From: Bacteroidales bacterium
Lineage (GTDB): Bacteria > Bacteroidota > Bacteroidia > Bacteroidales > Lentimicrobiaceae
Direction of reading: 5' to 3'
Length of the DNA stretch: 64,000 nt
NCBI GenBank assembly: GCA_016709025.1
Contig: JADJEQ010000008.1
Location: 62,001-126,000, forward strand
In this document: in pieces, positions 18,501 through 28,999 of the stretch
Position numbering within the stretch: position 1 is the first letter of the stretch
Layout: every line of letters begins with the position of its first letter
Made by a program: the position numbers and the translations under genes
The notes under the pieces: model-generated
The model's input: only the letters and a program-made list of their open reading frames with translations
What the model was told of the DNA's origin: nothing
The model's database searches: none

Positions 18501-21500
18501 CCTGATCAGGATCAGTAGCAATCATGTTTCCAACCACTGAACCAGCAGTTGCATTTTCATTAATAGAAAACGCCTGATCATTCATCAAGGTGCTTCATTG
18601 ACATCATTTACTGAAATGGTAATGTTGGTAGACGAAGCCAGTGCAGGAACTCCATTGTCGGTAACCTGAACCAGAAGCTGGAACGAAACCGGGTTTTCGA
18701 AGTCGAGCATTGAGGCATTGTTCACGGTGATTAAACCGGAAGCGCTCATTTGGAAAGTATTGCCTGTGTTTCCTGAAACGATGGCATACACGAGTGATTG
18801 GCCCGGATCAGGATCGCTGGCAGCAACCTGTCCGACCGAAGTGCCTGCAGGGACTGTTTTCATTGATTGAGAAAGCCTGGTTCAGAATTACCGGGGCTGT
18901 GTTGGTAGGTGTAACTGTGATGGTAACAGCGGCGGAAGAAGAAAGTACCGGGCTTCCATTGTCCTGCACGCTGATGGTGAGGTTGAAAACGGGGTTAATG
19001 AGGTAATTGATTGCTGAGCTGTTAGCCACTGAGATGGAGCCATTGACAGCATCAATAGCAAAAGCATTGTCGGTATTGCCGGCAGTAATGGAGAAGCTTA
19101 AGGTCTGGTTCAGATCAGGATCGGCAGCTACAACGGTTCCAACGAAAGTTCCGTTAAGTGAATAGCTGGCAACGGCGAATGCCTGGGCACTCGTTGATGG
19201 TGCTTCATTGACATCTGTCAGATTAACAACAACCATTTCTTCACCGGTAAGAGGAGGGGTGGCATTGTCGGTAGTTCTTACCGTCAGGGTGTAATGGCCA
19301 CAGGCTTCGAAACAGATATTTCCGGCCACGGTCAGTAAACCTGAAGCAGGGAGATGGCAAAAGCATTGCCGGTATTTCCGCCAACGATGCTATAGTTAAG
19401 GATTTGCCCGTTGTCAGGGTCATCAGCGAGCACTGTGCCAACCTGAGTTCCGGCAGCAACATGTTCGGCAACAACAAAAGTCTGATCTTCACCGACAACC
19501 GGATTTTCATTGACGTCATTTACTGAAATGGTAATGTTGGTAGACGAAGCCAGTGCAGGAACTCCATTGTCGGTAACCTGAACCAGTAGCTGGAACGAAA
19601 CCGGGTTTTCGAAGTCAAGCATTGATGCATTGTTCACGGTGATTAAACCGGAAGCGCTCATTTGGAAAGTATTGCCCGTGTTTCCTGAAACGATGGCATA
19701 CACGAGTGATTGGCCCGGATCAGGATCGCTGGCAGCAACCTGTCCAACCGAAGTGCCTGCAGGGCTGTTTTCATTGACTGAGAAAGCCTGGTTAAGAATT
19801 ACCGGGGCTGTGTTGGTAGGTGTAACTGTGATGGTAACAGCGGCGGAAGAAGAAAGTACCGGGCTTCCGTTGTCGTGCACACTGACGGAGAGGTTGAATA
19901 CGGGATTAATGAGGTAGTTGATCGCTGAGCTGTTAGCCACGGAGATAGAGCCATTGGCAGCATCAATAGCAAAAGCATTGTCGGTATTGCCGGCAGTAAT
20001 GGAGAAACTTAAGGTCTGGTTCAGATCAGGATCGGCAGCTACAACGGTTCCAACGAAAGTTCCGTTAAGTGAATAGCTGGCAACGGCGAATGCCTGGGCA
20101 CTCGTTGATGGTGCTTCATTGACATCTGTCAGATTAACGACAACCAATTCTTCACCGGTAAGAGGAGGGGTGGCATTGTCGGTAGTTCTTACCGTCAGGG
20201 TGTAATGGCCACAGGCCTCGAAACAGATATTTCCGGCCACGGTCAGTAAACCTGAAGCAGGGGAGATGGCAAAAGCATTGCCGGTATTTCCGCCAACGAT
20301 GCTGTAGTTAAGGATTTGTCCGTTGTCAGGGTCATTGGCGACCACTGTGCCAACCTGAGTTCCGGCAGCAACATGTTCGGCAACAACAAAAGTCTGATCT
20401 TCACCGACAACTGGATTTTCATTGACATCATTCACTGAAATGGTAATGTTGGTAGACGAAGCCAGTGCAGGAACTCCATTGTCGGTAACCTGAACCAGTA
20501 GCTGGAACGAAACCGGGTTTTCGAAGTCAAGCATTGAGGCATTGTTCACGGTGATTAAACCGGAAGCGCTCATTTGGAAAGTATTGCCTGTGTTTCCTGA
20601 AACGATGGCATACACAAGTGATTGGCCTGGATCAGGATCGCTGGCAGCAACCTGTGCGACCGAAGTACCTGCAGGGCTGTTTTCATTGACTGAGAAAGCC
20701 TGGTTCAGAATTACCGGGGCTGTGTTGGTAGGTGTAACTGTGATGGTAACAGCGGCGGAAGAAGAAAGTACCGGGCTTCCGTTGTCGTGCACACTAATGG
20801 TGAGGTTGAAAACGGGGTTAACGAGGTAGTTGATCGCTGAGCTGTTAGCCACGGATATAGAGCCATTTGCAGCATCAATAGCAAAAGCATTGTCGGTATT
20901 GCCGGCAGTAATGGAGAAGCTTAAGGTCTGGTTCAGATCAGGATCGGCAGCTGCAACGGTTCCAACGAAAGTTCCGTTAAGTGAATAGCTGGCAACGGCG
21001 AATGCCTGGTTGCTGACAGAGGGAGCCTCATTGATGTTGTTCAGGTTGATCACGGCATTGGCAGAAGCGGAAAGCGCAGGTGTACCATTGTCAAGTGCCT
21101 GTATAACCAATGTGAAAACAGGAGTTGTTTCAAAATTGAGTGCTGAGGTGGTACTTACCGTGATAACCCTGTTGTTGAATTGATTGCAAAGGCAGAACCG
21201 GTATTACCTGATTGAATGCTATATGAAATAGTTTGACCCTGATCCGGATTGGTTGCTACCATGGTTCCGACAGATGTGCCATTTGCAGCATTTTCATTGA
21301 TTGCGAATGTCTGTGCGCTCATCAAAGGAGCTTCATTGACATTGCTCAGGTTGATCACGGCATTGGCAGAAGCGGAAAGCGCTGGTGTACCATTGTCAAG
21401 AGCCTGTATAACCAGTGTGAAAACAGGAGTTGTTTCAAAATTCAGTGCTGCAGTATTACTTACCGTGATAACCCCTGTTGTTGAGGCATTGATTGCAAAT

Positions 21501-24500
21501 GCAGAACCGGTATTGCCTGATTGAATGCTATATGAAATAGTCTGCCCCTGATCCGGGTTGGTTGCTACCATGGTTCCGACTGATGTGCCATTTGCAGCAT
21601 TTTCATTGATGGCGAATGTCTGTGCGCTCATCAAAGGAGCTTCATTGACATTGCTCAGGTTGATCACGGCATTGGCAGAAGCGGAAAGCGCAGGTGTACC
21701 ATTGTCAAGTGCCTGTATAACCAATGTGAAAACAGGAGTTGTTTCAAAATTGAGTGCTGAGGTGGTACTTACCGTGATAACCCCTGTTGTTGAATTGATT
21801 GCAAAGGCAGAACCGGTATTACCTGATTGAATGCTATATGAAATAGTTTGACCCTGATCCGGATTGGTTGCTACCATGGTTCCGACAGATGTGCCATTTG
21901 CAGCATTTTCATTGATGGCGAATGTCTGTGCGCTCATCAAAGGAGCTTCATTGACATTGCTCAGGTTGATCACGGCATTGGCAGAAGCGGAAAGCGCTGG
22001 TGTACCATTGTCGAGTGCCTGAATAACCAGTGTGAAAACAGGAGTTGATTCAAAATTGAGTGCTGCGGTGTTACTTACCGAGATAACCCCTGTTGTTGAA
22101 TTGATTGCAAAGGCAGAACCAGTATTGCCTGATTGAATGCTATATGAAATAGTCTGGCCCTGATCTGGGTTGGTTGCCACCATGGTTCCGACTGATGTAC
22201 CATTTGCAGCATTTTCATTGATGGCGAATGTTTGTGCGCTCATCGAAGGAGCTTCATTGACATTGTTCAGGTTGATCACGGCATTGGCAGAAGCGGAAAG
22301 CGCTGGTGTACCATTGTCGAGTGCCTGTATAACCAATGTGAAAACAGGAGTTGTTTCAAAATTGAGTGCTGCGGTATTACTGACTGTGATAGCACCTGTC
22401 GTAGAATTGATTGTGAAAGCAGCACCTGTATTTCCTGATAGTATGCTGAAAGTAATTGTTTGACCAGGATCAGGGTTGGTTGCTACCATTGTTCCCACCA
22501 ATGATCCATTTGCAGCATTTTCATTGATGGTAAAGGTTTTGCTGATCATTGAAGGTGCTTCATTGATGTTGTTCAGGTTGATCACTGCATTTGCTGACAC
22601 AGAAAGTGCAGGGGTGCCGTTGTCAAGTGCCTGAATTCCAAGGGTAAACAAGGGGATGGTTTCAAAATTTAATGCCGCTGTGTTGTTTACTGTGATAATA
22701 CCGGTAGTGGCATTGATGGCAAAAGCGGATCCTGAATTCCCTGATTGAATGCTATAGGAAATTGATTGCCCCTGGTCAGGATTTGTAGCTGTCATTGTTC
22801 CGACGGTTGAACCATTCGCTGCATTTTCGTTAATGGAAAATGTCTGACCGTTCATCGAAGGTACCTCATTGATATCATTAAGGTTTATTACAGCGTTTGC
22901 TGAAGCCGAAAGTACAGGTGTACCATTGTCAAGTGCCTGTATAACAAGGGTGAAAACAGGATTTGTTTCAAAGTTGAGTATTCCTGAATTGATAACAGTG
23001 ATAGCTCCTGTTGAAGGATTGATTGCAAAAGTTGAACCCGAATTTCCTGATTGAATACTGTAAGTGATTGTCTGACCCTGATCCGGATTAGATGCTACCA
23101 TGGTTCCGACTGATGTGCCATTTGCAGCATTTTCGTCAATAGCAAATGTTTGGTTGCTCATCAAAGGCGCCTCATTGAGGTTGCTCAGATTGACCACGGC
23201 ATTTGCTGCAACAGAAAGAGCCGGTATGCCATTGTCCAGAGCCTGGATAACCAGGGTGAATGTTGGGTTTGTTTCAAAGTTCAGTGCTGCGGTATTGTTT
23301 ACCGAAATAGCACCTGTTGAAGCATTGATTGCAAAAGCAGTACCTGTATTTCCTGATTGAATACTATAAGTGATTGTCTGACCCTGATCAGGATTGGATG
23401 CCACCATGGTTCCAACAGCAGAACCATTTGCAGCATTTTCACTGATGGTAAAATCTGGGCGCTCATCAATGGCGCTTCATTAATATTGTTCAGGTTGATC
23501 ACAGCATTTGCAGATACAGAAAGCGCCGGTGTGCCATTGTCAAGTGCCTGAATAACAAGAGTGAAAACCGGGTTGGTTTCAAAATTCAGTGCCGCGGTGT
23601 TGTTAACAGTGATTATTCCGGAAGTAGTGTTAATTGTAAATGCTGAGGCTGTATTACCCGAAAGAATGCTATAAGTTATAGATTGCCCCTGATCTGGATT
23701 GGTGGCTGCCATAGCTCCAACGGTTGTGCCATTCAATGAATTTTCATTGATTGTAAATGTCTGGGCATTCATCAAAGGCACTTCGTTGATGTTGTTCAGA
23801 TTGATCACTGCATTTGATGTAGCTGAAAGCGGTGGAGTGCCGTTGTCAAGGGCCTGGATAACAAGGGTAAACAGTGGATTGGTTTCATAATTTAATGCAG
23901 CGGAATTGTTCACTGTTATTGCTCCTGAAGTAGCATTGATTACGAATGCAGAGTTGGTATTCCCGGATTGGATGCTGAAAGTAATTGATTGCCCCTGCTC
24001 AGGATTTGTTGCTGTCATGATTCCGACTGCTGATCCGTTTGCAGCATTTTCATTTATCACAAATGTCTGGCTGTTCATTACCGGCTCTTCATTCATGTTG
24101 TTTACATTGATAATAGCGTTGGCAGAAACTGAAAGAGCCGGAGTACCATTGTCCAATGCCTGAATAACCAGCGTGAAAGCAGGGTTGTTTTCGTAATTAA
24201 GGGCTGATGAATTGATTACGGTTATAGCGCCTGTAGTGGCATTAATAACAAATGCATTGCTGGTATTTCCTGACAGAATGCTGTAGGTTATTGTTTGTCC
24301 CTGGTCCGGATTGGTAGCAACCATCGTTCCGACCAGTGTGCCAACAGGCGCATTTTCGTCAACCACAAATGATTGCCCGTTCATCACAGGTAATTCATTG
24401 ATATTGATTATGCTAATATTTATACTAGCCTCGTCCCAAAGACTTCCGGTTCCATTATCGGTTACTCTGACGACAAGGGTGAAGTTTGGAGTGATTTCAA

Positions 24501-27500
24501 AATTCAATGCTGTACTGTTTGCAACAGAAAGTAAACCACTGGTTGAGTTTAGTGCAAAGGCATTGTTGCTGTTCCCTGAAATGATCGAGTAGCTCAGGCT
24601 TTGGCCGGCATCCGGGTCACTGGCAACAATGTTCCCGACATTTGTTCCGTTACCTGAATTTTCTGTGATAGAGAATGATTGGTTGATAATTACAGGCGGA
24701 TTGTTTACTACAATTTCCTCTACCGTTGCACTGCCCTGGAGATGACAACCATTCCCATCAGTTACATTTACCGTGTAAGTTCCGGCTTCCAATCCCGAAA
24801 TATCCTCTGTAATGGCGATAGGGCAATGCCATAAACATCTATTTCTGAAATACTTGCCCAGCTGTTATCAGAGTTTCCATTCACCGTTACACGAACATAT
24901 CTTCCTGGCCTGTCGTCAAAGTTATATTGTTCCGGGGCAGTTGGTAACCCTGTGATTATGCTTGTTCCGGTATATATGTCTATGTAGTTAATCCCGTCTG
25001 AAGAAACAGCGATAACAAAGTAATTGCTACGATTCACATTGTACCATGTAATGTCAACACTGCTGAGTCTTTTAACCTGCCCGAGATCTGTTACAATCCA
25101 TGATCCGATTCCATTGCACGACCATCTTGTAATTACGTTGTTATCTATTGCATTGGCAGGAACATTACCATCATCCCCGCTGGCATAAACAGACACAACA
25201 GAAAGTTCGTTATTAACCGGTAATCCGGGTCCCGACCAGCAATACCCGAAAGGACCGGAAACCTCCGGTAACTGTCAGGTTAATAGCACCATCCTGACCA
25301 GCTGGAGTTTCATTAGTTATAGAATAGCTAAAATTCATAGTTACTTCTTCAGTAACATTAACAGTTACCAAAGCAGAACTTGTCAGGTTCCCAGTGCCAT
25401 TGTCCTGAACCTGAACTGTGAGGTGAAAAACCGGGCTAACAGTGTAATCCAGCGCACCTGGATTGTTCACAGAAAGTAAGCCCGTTTGAGCATTAATTGC
25501 AAAAGCTCCCGAGGTATTTCCATCGGTTATAGAATAGGTGAGAACCTGTCCCTGGTTGCTATCTGTAGCGACTACTTGTCCCACCAAAGTTCCGAAATAA
25601 GAATGCTCATTTACTGAGAATGTCTGATTGTTTATTACAGGGGGATTGTTGACTTGAGTAAGATTGACAGTAATATTTGCTGAAGATGACAAGCTTCCGG
25701 ATCCGTTATCCTGAACCGTGATCAAAAGTGTAAAGGTTGGATTAGTCAGATAATTGAGTGCAGTTGAATTGTTTACCGTTAAAATGCCGGTAGTTGCACC
25801 GATGGAAAAAGCCGATGATGTATTCCCTGATGAAATCGAAAAAGTAAGTATCTGTCCATTGTCAGGGTCTGATGCCAATACGGTACCTGCAGATGTGCCA
25901 TTGGGGATTGTTCAGGAAGGGTAAATGATTGATTGTTGATGGCCGGCGGCTCATTGACATTAGTGATATTAATCGTAACAGTTGCCTGTGAATACAAAAC
26001 TGGTGAACCATTGTCGGTTGCCCTTACAATCAGGGAAAATGACGGGGTTATTTCATAATTCAATGCCAGGCTGTTGGCAACCGAGATAGCTCCTGTACCA
26101 GCGTTGATACTGAAAGCGCTGTTGGTATTCCCACTGGTAATTGAGTATGTTAAGGTTTGTCCTGCGTCAGGGTCACTGGCTATTACTGTTCCAACCGCAG
26201 AACCGTTGGCAGTATTCTCATTTACAGAAAAGGTTTGATTACTGATAACAGGTGATTGGTTTGACCCGGTAACCGGCAAGTGCTCATAAGCCCCGATTTC
26301 AGGCGCAGTTTCCTGGAAAATTGCTGTGCCAACCGGATCAAATTGTAACCCTACATTCACCCCTGTGTTTATGGTTGGTGAGTTGGGCTGAATGTTAAAA
26401 TTCCCTGCAGCAGGGTTAATAAACAAGGGGTCGCCGATAATCGCATTGACTCCTGTACCCGGGGTTCCTGCTGTGGCAGCAGATGAATAGCAATTATTTG
26501 AGATTGTCCATGTGCCGCTACCGTAGTTGTATAATGCAACTCCGGCATCTGTTGTTCGTGCATGGATATTATTGCGTGTTTCAACAAAGGCTTTATCTAC
26601 CCAGATATGATATCCGGTTATGTGATAAAAAACATTGTTATAGACTTTTGTATTCAATACCGGACCAACTGTTGGATAAGTATATCCTATGCCAATGCCA
26701 TTGCTGCAGTTGTAAAATATATTGTTGTGGATCGTGTTATTTATGGTATAAGCACCGGCAAGTCTCAGTCCCTGGGTGATCCCTTTGAAGGTGTTGTAAC
26801 GGGTAATTATGCCGTTCCCCCGTTCAATGTGAACAGCACAGGTTACACTTCCATCTGTTTCAAATTCACAATATTCAATTATTCCGTGAGCATTATCAGA
26901 TATACCTGCACCGCTGTTGAAAATCACATTGAACTTATTTCCTGCCCCATTTGTCCGGTTTACCCTGGTGTGATGAAGATGAAAACCATCGTAATTCCCG
27001 TCGAATTGTATCCCATCACCAGAAGAATAGGTCTGATTTGGATTTGAAAAATATCTTCTGTTGATGTCGTATACATTGCAGTATCCAACAGTAGTATTTG
27101 TTGTGTATCTTAGGTACATGCCATCTATCGCAAGGTTATGCAATTCAGTATTTAGAATTGATAAATGGTCACTATAGAAACTGTAAATCCCAAAACCTGC
27201 ATTGTTTGTATTGTGTGCATTATAAAGCAGGCAATTGTTTATTGTGTTATACATTAAATAACTGCCGGTCGTGCCCATCAGTCCAATCAATGAATGAGCA
27301 TTCACATTACCATCAACTTCGAAATTCTCGATAGTGCAATACGAAGAAGTTTCAACCCGGAAAGCATATCCGGTGCCAGTATATGAAAACTTTGGCCGGT
27401 TACCGGTTCCATAAGCACCGATGGTCGTGTTGTTTTTCGAACTGATAAATATCTGATTTGAGGAGGCGTAAGTAGTGCCTCTTTTTTGGAGGTATGTATT

Positions 27501-27719
27501 ACCGCTTACAAGTGTAAAATCTGTCCACGAATCATACGGGTTTTCTATTGTGCCATTCTGTCCTGAAGCCGTATTTGTCGGATCAATATATATCGTGGTT
27601 TGAGCAATTACATTAAGTTGAACTACCAAAAGGACCACCAACAATCCTGCTCCGCGAAGTCCAGTAAAACCAGCCAGTAATCTGGTTCTTACATACAATG
27701 AACTTTTCATCTTAATCAT
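15577..27719 (-). CDS. Giant T9SS-secreted beta-helix/cadherin-repeat protein, many frame breaks
   Basis: All minus-strand pieces from 27719 down to the stop at 15577-15579 belong to one gene of about 4,040 codons. Order: signal peptide (ending near LNVIAQ); right-handed beta-helix of about 440 residues; three cadherin-like domains; a SprB-type repeat enclosing an F5/8 type C domain; about 29 more cadherin-like domains (DPD..Q..YSI.SGNT..AF.I pattern, about 102 residues each); then a type A T9SS sorting domain (VYPNPSSDGF to the end, about 15577-15820). It is broken by a dozen or more frame changes, for example near 15830, 17600-17880, 18280-18480, 18590, 18854, 19347, 21173, 23455, 24825, 25248 and 25905. 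Many are single-base differences from sister repeats. It is likely a surface adhesin if the breaks are artefacts. Confidence 0.85.
18590..21030 (-). repeat. 912-bp higher-order tandem repeat of three cadherin domains (A-B-C)
   Basis: The phrase starting ctgaaatggtaatgttgg recurs at 18611, 19523 and 20435, exactly 912 bases apart. In protein order the block reads A-B-C-A-B-C-A-B. A contains AVASYSLNGTFVG, B contains NENSPAGTSVGQVAASDP, and C contains GNICFEACGHYTLTVR. Copies are nearly identical at DNA level, so they arose by recent tandem duplication. Differences include single-base indels that break the frame near 18854 and 19347. Confidence 0.85.
21030..23430 (-). repeat. 306-bp tandem repeats encoding single cadherin-like domains
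   Basis: The string cattggcagaagcggaaagc recurs at 21056, 21361, 21670, 21976 and 22282, giving spacings of 305, 309, 306 and 306 bases. The 309 copy has one extra codon (AINAST for AINST). The 305 spacing reflects a lost C in a C4 run near 21173, which breaks the frame. Units upstream of 22400 are more diverged, so the array grew at its central end. Confidence 0.85.
24722..25340 (-). other. SprB-type repeat interrupted by an F5/8 type C (discoidin) domain
   Basis: Within the giant gene, the first half of a SprB repeat (GQDGAINLTVTGGF then, after correcting one base near 25248, YCWSGPG) is followed by about 130 residues of discoidin-like sequence (SVYASGDDGNVPANAIDN, ITRWSCNG, YFVIAVSSDGINY, RPGRYVRVTVNGN). 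The second SprB half then resumes (ITEDISGLEAGTYTVNVTDG, then NGCHLQGSATVEE). The nested arrangement sits between cadherin domains 3 and 4. Confidence 0.75.
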
Positions 27720-28943
27720 TTGTTAGTAAGTGTAGTAAGTTGAGTAATAATTAGTTGTACCCTGCTAAGGGGAAGATTCCAGCCGCTTGTTTTCGGTTAG
27801 GTTCATTGTTTTATCAATTATTCATTAAAAGGTAATCCTGTTTTTGTCATTTCTTATTCAATATTTCCGCTTTTATTGATGGTTGTATGCATTGATGTAT
27901 TCAGACTGAGATTTCCAGTGTGATAAATAAAACTGAATCTTAATCCATAGATTATCAATTGAATATAAAATAATTGAATGCTCTCAGTTTCACTAAAGTT
28001 TTATTTTCAAGGCAATTATGTAAATAGGTGCATATGTTCCGGTTTGTGCAAAACAGGCTGTCAGATAGAATAAGTATGTCCCTCATCAAAGTAATTGTTG
28101 AATGCTTCGAACGGAATCTATAACCGCGTACTGTAAACTATCTTTTACGGAAATATTTGAGCAGAAAAGGAAAGGTTGGAGTAATCATTTATTCTTCATG
28201 GCAAGGGATATTAGTTGTTTCTGTATACCTTGTTGATTGCTGAGAACCAGATATTTTATAGTTTTCCATACTACATCTATATTTTATACAGCAGAGCTCA
28301 TATTTCGTATATTGGAGCTGCCTGAGCACATGAATCTGCCGAAAATACTGATAAATAATGCATCTGGTTTTCAAATTTCTTTACTCTCTGAGCAGTTGCC
28401 TGGCTGATAGCTTTTGGTCGATCGGAGCACCGCGACGTAAAAAAGACACTGCTTTTTAGGAATTTATGCAAGCCATGTTTTAGTTTTTGTCATGTTTTAT
28501 AATCAAATTCAAAAACAATCTGGAACTGTATTATTTATCAGCCTTGTGGGTGGCAGGTTAGGGTATCTGTATGTCGGCTGACATGTTCAGTTGGATTCAT
28601 GTTGCAATGGATATCGGTATGGTGTATTTTTGATCACATTTTACCAGGCAATAATATTTGCAAATTTAAAATTCTCTTAAGAAAATAATTTTAAAGGTCT
28701 GGAAACTACTAAAATTAGCAATGATTTTTTATCCCTTCTTTCTCTCTTTTTTTGCATAACTATCTGGTTCATGTTAGGGTATTCTGTTAATGATAGTTAT
28801 GGATTTAAAACTCGAAAATTTAGCACGATTTAACCCTCCCTGACTCAGGGTTGGTCTGGAGAAGGTATTTATTCGTAAAATCTTAGACAGACTCCTTTAT
28901 TCTTGAATTGAATGTTTAATGGAACCATGCTTCCCGGAAATTC
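27720..28943. other. 1.2-kb gene-free AT-rich stretch
   Basis: No frame here shows a start, composition or motif that looks like a real gene; the 61-residue minus-strand frame at 28189-28374 is low-complexity noise. No tRNA, CRISPR or insertion-sequence ends were seen. It probably holds the promoter of the giant gene starting at 27719, but no clear TAnnTTTG was found near it. Confidence 0.5.
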
Positions 28944-28980
28944 AAAAAGCGGCATCCTGAAATTTCAGGTGCCGCTCTTT
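28944..28980 (-). terminator. Rho-independent terminator of the 1,385-residue T9SS protein gene
   Basis: On the minus strand AGCGGCACCTGAAATTTCAGGATGCCGCT forms a long stem (one bulge) followed by TTTTTG. It starts about 20 bases after the stop at 29000. Confidence 0.85.
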
Positions 28981-28999
28981 ATGAAGATGAAGAATAGAC

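Noticed and set aside
18590..23430. Regular DNA repeats that might suggest a CRISPR array
   Set aside because: Units are 306 or 912 bases, coding throughout, and encode cadherin-like domains. There are no short repeats with unique spacers and no cas genes.
17302..24600. Many plus-strand frames of 60-100 residues across the cadherin region
   Set aside because: They recur once per repeat unit exactly opposite the coding strand and are antisense shadows of the cadherin gene.
28189..28374. Small 61-residue minus-strand gene in the gene-free stretch
   Set aside because: Tyr/Cys/Gln-rich random-looking sequence with no neighbours in operon arrangement.
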